Source of the DNA: an uncultured Paraprevotella sp.
Lineage (GTDB): Bacteria; Bacteroidota; Bacteroidia; Bacteroidales; Bacteroidaceae
Assembly: GCA_900546665.1 (NCBI GenBank)
Contig: URDY01000001.1
Coordinates: forward strand, 186,001-250,000
Direction of reading: 5' to 3'
DNA: 64,000 nt
A program made the position numbers and the translations under genes. A model generated the notes under the pieces. That model saw only the letters and a list, made by a program, of their open reading frames with translations. It was not told the origin of the DNA and did not search any database. This document shows, piece by piece, positions 46,647 through 55,290 of the stretch; positions within the stretch are counted from its first letter, which is position 1, and the number at the start of each line of letters is the position of its first letter.

Positions 46647-46791
46647 AAATATAACGGTTAATTAATATCTGTTGTTTCTCAACTGTTTTTCAGGGAAGGT
46701 GAATGCCGTTTATTTGAAAAAGCATATAAAGTTAGGCTGCTCTTTTATATTAGGCAAATAAAGATGTTACATATTTTTTAGATATTACCTG
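46647..46791. other. Upstream region of the GH43 gene, no gene seen
   Basis: Leader and promoter region of the GH43 gene; no exact TAnnTTTG box could be fixed. It runs into the possible decayed fragment at 46792-46960. Confidence 0.3.
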
Positions 46792-46960
46792 TTAAAAAAT
46801 ATATGTAACACTAATGGTCATAAATGGGTTTTGTTTTCTGAATAGGAAAGGATTCGAATCTTGTTTTTTATCAAAAAGATCCAGTAATTTGTGGTTAAAC
46901 TTGTACATACCTCCACCTTTTAGTTTGATGAGGTTGTTTATTTGATCGTATTGGGGGATA
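46792..46960 (-). pseudogene. Decayed fragment resembling the dprA 3' end, then a beta-barrel-like tail
   Basis: The minus strand encodes QINNLIKLKGGGMYKFN, close to EIKGLIKLMGGGMYRLT at the very end of DprA 1.5 kb away; the DNA matches over about 45 bases as well. The same frame continues into NPFLFRKQNPFMTISVTYIF, which looks like the closing strand of an outer-membrane protein. No start codon or promoter belongs to it. Most likely debris; both resemblances are judged by eye. Confidence 0.35.
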
Positions 46961-46980
46961 GGCCTGTTTATAAAGAGAAA

Positions 46981-47022
46981 ACCCTCCGGCAGAAGCGAAT
47001 GATGAATTTCTTGCCGGAGATT
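46981..47022 (-). terminator. Terminator of the beta-propeller gene
   Basis: CCTCCGGCAGAAG and TTCTTGCCGGAG pair across a 12-base loop just after the stop at 47025 on the minus strand; the minus side ends in GGGTTTTCTCTTT. Confidence 0.65.
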
Positions 47023-47024
47023 TT

Positions 47025-48172
47025 TTATTTGATATTCCAAACGATAAGCAGGGGATTGCCGTTAGGGTCGAACTTCTGTTTAAATTCTTTTATGGCAGGT
47101 GTCAATGTCTCTTTGCCTTTCTTGGCTTGTTCCAACATTTTTTCAATGGAACTAGGTATTATGAAATAAACCACTCCATTTGACAGTCTTTGTGATGGAA
47201 TTATTCTTGCACATGAGATAGGAAAAATATCATTGTTTAAATTCATGTGTCCGCTACATTGGTATTGGTTCTTGTTCATGATGAACGCATGTGCTTTATT
47301 GGTATTGAATAATAATATGGAATCAGATTCAGTCATGTTTACAATAGACCAATTGATGTCGCGATAGTATTTATCAAACCATCTTGGATTCATATCTTTG
47401 GTCACAGGGTGTTCAATGAGCCCTTGTTCTCCGAAATCCATGTTATATTCTTCCGTGATAGTTGCATCTTTGAATTTGTAGATTCTAGTATCGAATGGTA
47501 GGCAAACATAGACTCCGTCACGACAAGGCATGAGAGATTTTCCCAATGTCCATCTTCCTGTTATTGCATTTTCAAACGACAAGAGTATTGTGGGTTCTTT
47601 TTTTAAGTCATTTTTGTTTACTGTCACAAAACTATAGCCACCTCCATCTTTCGGTTTATTGTAACAAATTCCATAAAGTTGATTCCCTTCTATGGCTATT
47701 TCTCCCATATAGTAATCCATCGGAATTGTTTTTTCCAAATTGAGGTTGAGATCGAATATCATCATTTGGTAAGGTGCGTCACAATGTACGTAGAGCTTTT
47801 TGTCTTTTTCATCTATATGGAAGCATCAATTACTCGAATATATTCATTGTGTCCTCGTCCCACCATCTGTGCAGTGGATTTGAGGAATTTTCCATTTCTA
47901 TCATACACGATGATTTTATTTCCTCCTCTATCCATAACGAAAATTCTATTGCCAAAGAACAATAACCTGTCTGGGTATTTTATCATGGCTTCAGAGGTAT
48001 TGGAAGATAGTGATATGATTTTATATTCTTCCAAAAAAGAAGAAAATGTAAGTGCATGACCATTATCAAAAAGTTCAACTTTTATATTGTTTAAATGCTT
48101 ACTTGGTGTGCATGAAATATATATAAGTCCCATGATAAAGCTAATCAATATTTTGCTTAATTTCATATTCAT
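47025..48172 (-). pseudogene. 6-bladed beta-propeller lipoprotein gene with a 2-bp frameshift
   Basis: Two open pieces form one protein of about 380 residues. The first (48172 to 47813) has a lipoprotein signal, SFIMGLIYISCTPS, and the start of a propeller (RIFVMDRGGNKIIVYDRNG). At 47814-47818 the sequence CTATATGG carries an extra AT: removing two bases joins ...VIDASI directly to DEKDKKLYVHCDAPYQ and on into the second piece (47765 to 47025; IAIEGNQLYGICYNK, GVYVCLPFDTRIYKFKD). Such secreted propeller lipoproteins are abundant in Bacteroides, with unknown ligands. The lesion is a short AT-repeat expansion, so reversion is possible. Confidence 0.75.
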
Positions 48173-48433
48173 CTTTATTAAAAATAAATGTAAGAATCAT
48201 AAGTGGTATTCCCAAAATACGTGTATGCAGTGGTAATAGCAACTTCCTAAAAATCTTTTGTTAATATCTTTATTTTTATGTATTTTATTATTATGGAATA
48301 GGAACATCCCACTCCATAACAAAAGTACATTAATTTCTTAAAAACATTTTACCACATGTTACAGATTTGTTGGGATCTGTATCATTTTGATGAATATGTT
48401 GTTGGAAGAATAATATATTCTTAAAGTTCTTTC
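48173..48433. other. Intergenic region between the propeller gene and dprA
   Basis: About 260 AT-rich bases; no gene, repeat or strong hairpin seen. Confidence 0.3.
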
Positions 48434-49555
48434 TTATGTCAACCTGTACATTCCTCCGCCCATGAGCTTGATGAGTCCTTTTATTTCCAAGTTGAATAAA
48501 AAGGCACTCAGTTTATGGACCGGAATGTTGGTCATGACTGTAAGAGTGTTTATTTGTAGACTTTGTCTTTTTTTAAGGCAATCAATGATACGTTGCTCCT
48601 CTTCACAAAGATCGGGAAATAATTCGCCTTGTATAGTTTTGGAGGAGTTATGAAGGTTTGTGGATGGTTGCCATCCCATTGATTCTATAAAATCCTGTGC
48701 ATTTTGTAGTAAGGTGGCTTTACTTTGACGGATCAGTCTGTTACACCCCTGAGAGCTTAAATCATTAATACGCCCAGGAAAGGCGAAAACATCACGATTA
48801 TAACTATTGGCTATTTCCGCTGTAATGAGGGCACCGCCTTTTTGTGCTGATTCTACCACTATTGTTGCATCAGCCATACCGGCTACAATGCGGTTTCTTC
48901 TTATGAAATTAACCTTGTCGGCATTGGTGCGACTCATGAATTCAGTCAGTAATCCACCATGAGAGAGCATTTGGATGGCTGTATCACGATGCAAGCGTGG
49001 ATAAATCTGATCCAAACCATGAGCCAGTACGCCGACTGTGTCCAAATCATTATTGAGAGCCGAACGGTGGCTGTTAATGTCTATACCGTAAGCCAGTCCG
49101 CTGACAACCAGTACGTCCGGGCAAATTTCTTTTAGATCCTTCAAAAAATGCTGGCAGATGTCTTTTCCATATTCGGTGCAATGACGTGTGCCGACCATAT
49201 TGATCACGTGAATACGGTTAAGGTCTGCATTTCCTTTGTAATATAAAATCAGGGGTGCATCATCACATTCTCTTAGTCGTGAGGGATAGTCTGTATCTTG
49301 ATAACAAAGACATTGGATATGATTTTGGGTGATAAAAAGGAGTTCTTCTTCAGCTCTTGTTATCTGATTTTCCATTTCCAGCAGAGATTCCGACAGTTTG
49401 TCTGAAGCATCCGGAATTATTTCACGGATATGACGGCGATGTTCGAATATGGCTGTTGCACTGCCGAACTCTTGCATGAGTTGGTGTTGGGTGGTTATAT
49501 TGACACGAGGAATACGTGTCAACGCCATGGTATAGATGATTTCCTTTTCGGTCAT
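48434..49555 (-). CDS. dprA: DNA-processing protein DprA
   Basis: Binds incoming single-stranded DNA and loads RecA during natural transformation; also widespread in bacteria not known to be competent. 373 residues: N-terminal SAM-like helices, then the Rossmann-like core (INMVGTRHCTEYG, VVSGLAYGIDINSHRSAL, VNFIRRNRIVAGMADATIVVES, GGALITAEIANSYNRDVFAFPG) and a C-terminal winged helix (LIKLMGGGMYRLT). Third gene in the run DUF2851, thioesterase, dprA, with gaps of 7 and 20 bases. Confidence 0.95.
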   Translation of the reverse strand: MTEKEIIYTMALTRIPRVNITTQHQLMQEFGSATAIFEHRRHIREIIPDASDKLSESLLEMENQITRAEEELLFITQNHIQCLCYQDTDYPSRLRECDDAPLILYYKGNADLNRIHVINMVGTRHCTEYGKDICQHFLKDLKEICPDVLVVSGLAYGIDINSHRSALNNDLDTVGVLAHGLDQIYPRLHRDTAIQMLSHGGLLTEFMSRTNADKVNFIRRNRIVAGMADATIVVESAQKGGALITAEIANSYNRDVFAFPGRINDLSSQGCNRLIRQSKATLLQNAQDFIESMGWQPSTNLHNSSKTIQGELFPDLCEEEQRIIDCLKKRQSLQINTLTVMTNIPVHKLSAFLFNLEIKGLIKLMGGGMYRLT

Positions 49556-49575
49556 GTAATGAGTTTATGGATGAT

Positions 49576-49989
49576 TTAGTTATTTATTTCATCTGTAGGA
49601 ACAATTTGATCCAGTTCCTGGCAGATACCTAAGCGTCCTTGGATAAGGCACACGGTATCAACTTGACTTTTGATACAGCATTTCATGTCGGGTAGTCTGA
49701 ATATATCCTGATAAAAAACATATTTGATACCATCCTTGACCAGTCGTAGTTTGCTTACGAAAGAGTCACCACTTTTAAGCGGTGTTTTAAATGCCATGTT
49801 GAGGCGGGCTACGACTGCATCTATACCCCTTGCATGAAGATCTGCAAAGCTGATTCCTTTGGAAAGTAGAAATTCATGTCGGGTATGTTCTATATAGTGT
49901 TGGTAGTTGGCGTTGTTGACAATTCCTTGAAGGTCACATTCATAATCCCTTACTTTCATATTCAGTTCGAAAATGTAATCTGTTTTCAT
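49576..49989 (-). CDS. Acyl-CoA thioesterase (hotdog fold)
   Basis: 137 residues of the 4-hydroxybenzoyl-CoA thioesterase/YbgC-like group. The catalytic aspartate is in YECDLQGIVNNANYQHYIEH, an expected D-x-x-G-x-V/N-x-N pattern. It hydrolyses an acyl-CoA thioester; the acyl group is unknown. Tightly linked (7 bases) to the DUF2851 gene. Confidence 0.88.
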   Translation of the reverse strand: MKTDYIFELNMKVRDYECDLQGIVNNANYQHYIEHTRHEFLLSKGISFADLHARGIDAVVARLNMAFKTPLKSGDSFVSKLRLVKDGIKYVFYQDIFRLPDMKCCIKSQVDTVCLIQGRLGICQELDQIVPTDEINN

Positions 49990-49996
49990 ATTCTTC

Positions 49997-51301
49997 TTAT
50001 TCTATTGATTTTCTTTTCATAAATTCATATCCAAATCTGCAGTGAAGACAATATTTGCGGTCGCAGTATTCTTTCTTGAGTTGTATAAGAGCTTGTGAAT
50101 CACAGGCTGACTTGACTTTTATACCACAAGCTTCCCATTGGCGTGTAATGAAGTTATCTTCTGCTTTTAGAGGGTCAAGGAATTGTTGGGCCCGTTCACA
50201 ATAAACTTCATTTTGGTGTGATTTTCCATAAGCATACAATGTGGGTACAACTGTATTGATGATAATAAGATTCAGTGAATTCGGGGTCAGTTTTTTGGTT
50301 CGTTTACAGCTAGGACACCCAAATGAATAATGTGATTCCCAATAGCTCGTTGTTTGAGTGCTGAGTATCTGATGTAGATCAGCAGTGGTTTCGGCTTCCA
50401 GCAATACTGATAATCCGGCATTTTGATTATAATAGAGTTGTGCAAGCTGAGAAAGTCTCACATGTGGAAAATTTTGTGGTCTTAATCTCATGAATTTCCA
50501 TAATGAAGGATCCATCGGAGTCAGCGAGAATTTATGTGCCAGATAAGTATATTCTTTTTTCAGTTGGTTGAAATATCCATCCAGTTCGGCTTCTTGCCTG
50601 TATTTCTGAGGAATCAGATTTAAATCCAGTAATCCTGCCTGTCCCATAAATATGGCTTCAATTTGGAATAGACTGTCACGGTGCTTTGCCGTAGCAGTGA
50701 GAGGAATTTTTTTAGCCCATTGTTCGAAAGCGTCTCCATTGATTCCAAATCCGAAATTACGTGACAACGTAATAAAATAGGCTGTTTCCCAGTCTCCGTT
50801 GAGTTCTTCTACCCGTTGGCAGACTTGTTTAGCCCGTTGTTCCAAGCGTTCATAAAGTAAGGCATTCATCCAGCTATGTACTGTAAATGTATCCAGTTTG
50901 GGAATAATACTGTGGCAGCGGGGATAGTCAATGGTACGGCAAAGTTCCTCATAATTGTGCCGGATATGATCCGGTACTTTCAGTTCCAATTGTGGTACCG
51001 TTTTGTGGTCGCTGGTGAGAATGGGGGTGTCGATTGTTTCTGCGATGTGAAGTATCACATTGTTATAATGCTGGTCTTCGTGGTGTCCGTGGCGGTACCA
51101 GTCGCTGGAATGCTGGTGTATCTCAATATTGCCGACCCAAAGAATACCACCGATTTTTATTTTTGCATTGAAGAAATCAGGCCCGGCGTTTCTGTTGATC
51201 AGTCCTGTATCGATTACTTCCACTTCCTTTTGGTCAGTGGTCAGTAATGGCTTGAGTGGAAATAATCTGTAGTTCCATATGTAATGCAGCAGTTTCTCCA
51301 T
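49997..51301 (-). CDS. DUF2851 family protein
   Basis: 434 residues with the family start LLHYIWNYRLFPLKPLLTTD, NAGPDFFNAKIKIGGILWVG and GNIEIHQHSSDWYRHGHHED, and Cys pairs near the end (SFGCPSCKRTKK, CLHCRFG) that could bind metal. Widely conserved in Bacteroidetes; biochemical role unknown, although the IEIHxxSSDW pattern recalls nuclease-like folds. Promoter box at 51334-51341, divergent from dapB. Confidence 0.88.
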   Translation of the reverse strand: MEKLLHYIWNYRLFPLKPLLTTDQKEVEVIDTGLINRNAGPDFFNAKIKIGGILWVGNIEIHQHSSDWYRHGHHEDQHYNNVILHIAETIDTPILTSDHKTVPQLELKVPDHIRHNYEELCRTIDYPRCHSIIPKLDTFTVHSWMNALLYERLEQRAKQVCQRVEELNGDWETAYFITLSRNFGFGINGDAFEQWAKKIPLTATAKHRDSLFQIEAIFMGQAGLLDLNLIPQKYRQEAELDGYFNQLKKEYTYLAHKFSLTPMDPSLWKFMRLRPQNFPHVRLSQLAQLYYNQNAGLSVLLEAETTADLHQILSTQTTSYWESHYSFGCPSCKRTKKLTPNSLNLIIINTVVPTLYAYGKSHQNEVYCERAQQFLDPLKAEDNFITRQWEACGIKVKSACDSQALIQLKKEYCDRKYCLHCRFGYEFMKRKSIE

Positions 51302-51333
51302 AAGATACAGGTTGAAAGGTTTAATTTTTCAAA

Positions 51334-51341
51334 CAAATATA
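51334..51341 (-). promoter_or_regulatory. -7 promoter box (TATATTTG) for DUF2851-thioesterase-dprA
   Basis: Exact TAnnTTTG on the minus strand, 33 bases from the start. Confidence 0.5.
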
Positions 51342-51362
51342 ATGAAATTCAGTACAAATCCC

Positions 51363-51370
51363 TATCTTTG
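51363..51370 (+). promoter_or_regulatory. -7 promoter box (TATCTTTG) for the dapB operon
   Basis: Exact TAnnTTTG, 34 bases before the dapB ATG and divergent from the box at 51334-51341. Confidence 0.55.
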
Positions 51371-51403
51371 CGTAAAAAAAATATTCATTACGCATCATTC
51401 ATT

Positions 51404-52159
51404 ATGAAAATAGCATTAATAGGTTACGGCCGTATGGGTCGTATGATAGAGCAGATTGCTCTGCAAAGAGGACATCAGATTGTCAGTATCATAGATGTGG
51501 ATAACCAACAGGATTTTGATTCGGAAGGATTCCGTAGTGCAGATGTCGCCATTGAGTTTACTTGTCCGCAAGAAGCTTTTCGTAATGTATGTAGAGCTTT
51601 TGATGCACATGTCAGTGTGGTAAGTGGTAGCACAGGATGGTTCGAACACCATGTTGAGGAAATGACCCGTCGTTGTGAGGAGGAAGGACAGACTTTATTC
51701 TGGAGTTCTAATTTCAGTCCCGGTATGGCTGTTTTCAGAGCGCTTAATAAGAAACTGGCAGATATGATGAACGGTTTGACCGAGTATCAGCTCAGAATGG
51801 AAGAAACACATCATATACACAAATTGGATGCCCCCAGTGGAACTGCGATTACTTTGGCAGAAGATATTCTGAAGGAGATGCCGCGTAAGACCAAATGGGT
51901 GAAAGGACGTTTTGTGGCTCCTGACGGACAGGTAAGCGGTACGGATGAATGTGCTGAAAACGAATTTCCTGTTGACAGTATCCGGAGAGGAGAAGTACCA
52001 GGTATACACACGATATCTTATGATTCCCAGGCTGATGCCATTACTATCACTCACGACGCCCATAATCGTACGGGATTTGCTCTTGGAGCTGTTTTGGCAG
52101 CTGAATTTACAAAAGATCATAAAGGATTGCTTACTATGGACGATATGTTCAAATTCTGA
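51404..52159 (+). CDS. dapB: 4-hydroxy-tetrahydrodipicolinate reductase
   Basis: Second committed step of lysine/diaminopimelate synthesis, needed for peptidoglycan. 251 residues from MKIALIGYGRMGRMI; a longer frame to 51284 would cross the promoter. NAD(P)-binding GYGRMG, VVSGSTGW, SSNFSPGMAVF, and the substrate loop THHIHKLDAPSGTA with its lysine. It leads the plus-strand run dapB, lepB, S26-like, wbqC. Confidence 0.97.
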   Translation: MKIALIGYGRMGRMIEQIALQRGHQIVSIIDVDNQQDFDSEGFRSADVAIEFTCPQEAFRNVCRAFDAHVSVVSGSTGWFEHHVEEMTRRCEEEGQTLFWSSNFSPGMAVFRALNKKLADMMNGLTEYQLRMEETHHIHKLDAPSGTAITLAEDILKEMPRKTKWVKGRFVAPDGQVSGTDECAENEFPVDSIRRGEVPGIHTISYDSQADAITITHDAHNRTGFALGAVLAAEFTKDHKGLLTMDDMFKF

Positions 52160-52190
52160 TCAGTAACTGAATTTTGATGATTATTTAATT

Positions 52191-53642
52191 ATGAAGCAGA
52201 ACAGATTCCATGCAACGAAGACTCAATGGGGCAGAATGGCTGTGGTGACCGTGTGTTATCTGGCCTTTTTGGTTTGGATAAAAAGCTGGTGGGGATTGTT
52301 GGTTTTGCCATTTATCTTCGATGCTTATATTACAAGATTCATACCCTGGACATGGTGGAAAGAGGCTGAAAGTCCGTTGACCCGTACTGTTATGAGTTGG
52401 GTAGATGCGATTGTATTTGCATTGGTGGCAGTGTATTTTGTCAACATCTATTTCTTTCAGAATTATACCATTCCTTCTTCTTCTCTCGAAAAATCGTTGC
52501 TAGTGGGTGATTATCTTTTTGTGAGTAAGATGAGTTATGGCCCCCGGAAACCCCAGACTCCCCTTTCAATGCCGCTTACGCAGCATACAATGCCTGTAAT
52601 TGGGTGTAAGTCTTATTTGGAGTGGCCTCAGTGGGAATATGAACGTGTAGGTGGACATCCGGACGTAAAACTTAATGATATAGTAGTGTTTAACTATCCT
52701 GCTGGAGATACGGTTGCTTTGAATCCGCAGTTTGCCAATGCTGATTTTTATGCATTGTGTTACGGTATTGGTGAGCAGCAATATGCACAGATGTATGGGG
52801 GATTACCACCGTTTGATTCGCTTGGACCGGATGCTGAAAGAAAGTTTTTTGATATGGTGTACCATATGGGACGTCAGTATGTCAATAATAATCCGGGTAT
52901 GTTTGGTGAAGTGGCTTACAGACCTGTAGATCGCCGTGAGAACTATGTCAAACGTTGTGTTGGCTTGCCTGGTCAAACCTTACAGATCAAGGATCATGTG
53001 GTATGGCTGGATGGTAAACCCAATAAGGAACCAGATAACGTGCAATATGACTATATTGTAAGACTTAAACAAGATATTCCGGAGCCCTTGGTACGTGAGT
53101 TGGGACTCAGTCGTGAGGATTTGAGCGGATTGCAGCAGAACGGAGTTCTACCGCTTACGCAAAAGGCTTATGAAAGGCTTAAAACCTGTACGGACATTGT
53201 GGAAAGTATTGCTTATGATTCTTTGAATTCTGTTTCTTACGGACTTTATCCGCTTAATGCCTACACAGGATGGACACGTGATAATTATGGGCCAGTCTGG
53301 ATCCCGGCACGAGGGAAAACATTGAAACTGACCATGGATAATATCGCTGTGTACGAAAGACCTATACGGGTATATGAAAACAACAAGCTGGAGATCAAGG
53401 ACGGTAAAATCTTTATTAACGACAAACAGACGGACAGTTATACCTTCAAGATGGATTATTATTGGATGCAAGGTGATAACCGTCATAATTCTGCTGATTC
53501 ACGTTATTGGGGATTTGTGCCGGAAGATCATATCGTAGGAAAACCAATACTGATCTGGCTTTCATTGGATAAGGATCGCAGTTGGTTTGACGGACATGTC
53601 CGCTGGAATAGGATGTTTACATTGGTTGATCATATCAAATGA
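52191..53642 (+). CDS. lepB: Signal peptidase I
   Basis: Cleaves signal peptides at the outer face of the inner membrane. 483 residues with two N-terminal membrane segments. The serine region is YTIPSSSLEKSLLVGDYLFVSK (catalytic Ser about residue 98; the SLEKSL variant replaces SMEPTL). The Lys general base is in RRENYVKRCVGLPGQ. Conserved boxes DIVVFNYP and GDNRHNSADSRYWGFVPEDH are intact. It is longer than E. coli LepB because of a central insertion, usual in this group. Confidence 0.93.
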   Translation: MKQNRFHATKTQWGRMAVVTVCYLAFLVWIKSWWGLLVLPFIFDAYITRFIPWTWWKEAESPLTRTVMSWVDAIVFALVAVYFVNIYFFQNYTIPSSSLEKSLLVGDYLFVSKMSYGPRKPQTPLSMPLTQHTMPVIGCKSYLEWPQWEYERVGGHPDVKLNDIVVFNYPAGDTVALNPQFANADFYALCYGIGEQQYAQMYGGLPPFDSLGPDAERKFFDMVYHMGRQYVNNNPGMFGEVAYRPVDRRENYVKRCVGLPGQTLQIKDHVVWLDGKPNKEPDNVQYDYIVRLKQDIPEPLVRELGLSREDLSGLQQNGVLPLTQKAYERLKTCTDIVESIAYDSLNSVSYGLYPLNAYTGWTRDNYGPVWIPARGKTLKLTMDNIAVYERPIRVYENNKLEIKDGKIFINDKQTDSYTFKMDYYWMQGDNRHNSADSRYWGFVPEDHIVGKPILIWLSLDKDRSWFDGHVRWNRMFTLVDHIK

Positions 53643-53658
53643 TGTCAATAGAAGTGAT

Positions 53659-54405
53659 TTGAAGATAAAGCGCAGCTTTTGGACGGTTGTGGCGCTTGCG
53701 CTCGTGGTAGCAACGGGAGTGCGTCTTTTCGGGGTGTCTGTCTTGACTATCCCGGGCGCTGGCGAGCGTCCCGTCTTTGAGGCTGGTGATCGTGTTATGG
53801 TTAACCGGACAACTTATGGACTGAGATTTCCTAAAGTGTTTGGTGACGGATACAGACGATGGGGGGAGAAGAAAGTTAGCAGAGGTGATTGGGTTGCGTT
53901 TGATTCACCAGCTGATATTGGTGATACACTGATGAATCATGGACTTTTTGTCGGAATCTGTTTAGCTGCTCCTGGTGATTCTGTTTGGACTGACAGAGAA
54001 GGCAGGGTGTATAATAGTAAACCGAAGGGAGTTGGGGCTTTAAAAGCCGTAGAAATGCCCAGACGAGATGCTTGGGTTGCTATTACGTCGGACAATATAC
54101 GTTGGTATGAACTAATGATCAATCGTCATGAAGGAGTGAGAGCTGTGATAATAGGTGATTCACTATGTGTGGCGGGGCATTTTGTTCGTAGTTTCTGTTT
54201 TAAGCATGATTATTATTGGATGGCGTCTGCTCGGACTGACAACCATGCTGATTCAAGAGCATTTGGTTTTGTGCCTTTTACACATATTGTAGGCAAACTG
54301 ACCCGTGTATTGTATTCATGGGATTCAGATGCTCCATGGTATTGTCATTTTCGTACTGAACGCTTTTTTATGCGGGTCACACCCGGATTTTCAGATAAAC
54401 AATGA
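53659..54405 (+). CDS. Signal peptidase I paralogue lacking catalytic Ser and Lys
   Basis: One membrane helix near the start (SFWTVVALALVVATGVRLFG), then an S26-like domain colinear with LepB just upstream. Where LepB has IPSSSLEKSLLVGDY, this reads IPGAGERPVFEAGDRV; where LepB has YVKRCVGLPGQ, this reads FVGICLAAPGD. Both the Ser and the Lys of the dyad are therefore glycine. The end box is partly kept (YYWMASART, NHADSRAFGFVPFTHIVGK). Start: TTG 53659 just past the lepB stop; ATG 53587 inside lepB is the alternative. It could be a non-catalytic partner or regulator of LepB. Overlaps wbqC by 4 bases. Confidence 0.78.
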   Translation: MKIKRSFWTVVALALVVATGVRLFGVSVLTIPGAGERPVFEAGDRVMVNRTTYGLRFPKVFGDGYRRWGEKKVSRGDWVAFDSPADIGDTLMNHGLFVGICLAAPGDSVWTDREGRVYNSKPKGVGALKAVEMPRRDAWVAITSDNIRWYELMINRHEGVRAVIIGDSLCVAGHFVRSFCFKHDYYWMASARTDNHADSRAFGFVPFTHIVGKLTRVLYSWDSDAPWYCHFRTERFFMRVTPGFSDKQ

Positions 54406-55046
54406 TGGAAAAAACTTTATTATTGGCAGCAGCATATCTGGGGCCGGTAGATTTTTATGCCAGACTTTATGGTTGTAACAAGGTCTGTATTGAACAGTGG
54501 GATCACTATGTCAAGCAGACGTATCGTAACAGGTGTCGCATTCTTGCAGCAGGTGGAGTCGTACAAACGCTTACAGTGCCGGTTGTGAAGCCTGAATATG
54601 AAAAGATGCCTTATAAGGATATCCGTATTTCAGATCATGGTAACTGGCGTCATTTACATTGGCAGGCTCTGGTCAGTGCTTATCGTAATTCGCCTTACTT
54701 TGAATATTATGAGGAAGATTTCTTGCCTTTTTACACGCGAAAATATGATTTTCTGCTCGATTTCAATCTTTCTTTGCAGGAAATGATCTGCAAACTTATA
54801 GGAATTGAAACGGATGTAGAACTGACATCACATTATATTGATGCTGCAGAGGCGAAGTTTTATCGGGATTATAGAGAGATAGCAGATCCTGGAAGGAAGG
54901 ACTGTACGATTAATGTAGGGCCTTATTATCAGGTTTTCCCTACGTCAGGGGGCTTCCAGCCTGATCTCAGTATTGTGGACTTGCTGTTTAATATGGGCCC
55001 TGAAAGCCTGATCGTATTGAGGGATGCCAATTCAGCGAATCTTTAA
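54402..55046 (+). CDS. WbqC family protein
   Basis: 214 residues of the WbqC-like family (LLAAAYLGPVDFYARL, CIEQWDHYVKQTYRNRC, GNWRHLHWQALVSAYRNSPYF, FQPDLSIVDLLFNMGPES). Function is unknown, but members are often found in polysaccharide gene sets and may transfer a group to a sugar. ATGA overlap with the preceding gene (start 54402, or 54405 for the second ATG), so it is translationally coupled to the signal-peptidase paralogue. Confidence 0.88.
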   Translation: MMEKTLLLAAAYLGPVDFYARLYGCNKVCIEQWDHYVKQTYRNRCRILAAGGVVQTLTVPVVKPEYEKMPYKDIRISDHGNWRHLHWQALVSAYRNSPYFEYYEEDFLPFYTRKYDFLLDFNLSLQEMICKLIGIETDVELTSHYIDAAEAKFYRDYREIADPGRKDCTINVGPYYQVFPTSGGFQPDLSIVDLLFNMGPESLIVLRDANSANL

Positions 55047-55230
55047 GTTTTGATGCAGGATTTGCTGACATATAGAGATTCTTTAAGAGAAGCGTAAACA
55101 GATGATTCTTGTATGTTTATTGACAGTGTGAAATTGGGATCGTATTATCCGGAATTTTTAAATGTCTGTCTAAACCAATTTCCTTTTTGATTATTGACAG
55201 GTCCTTTCGGACTGTTGATTCAGTTATAAA

Positions 55231-55270
55231 AAAGGCTGCCCAATTTGAGTGAAGGGCAGCCTTAATTTGG
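55231..55270. terminator. Bidirectional terminator between wbqC and the SusCD locus
   Basis: AAGGCTGCCC and GGGCAGCCTT form a perfect 10-bp stem around a 12-base loop, flanked by AAAAAA and TTAATTT, between convergent genes. Confidence 0.85.
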
Positions 55271-55290
55271 GGCTATATACTGATCAATCT

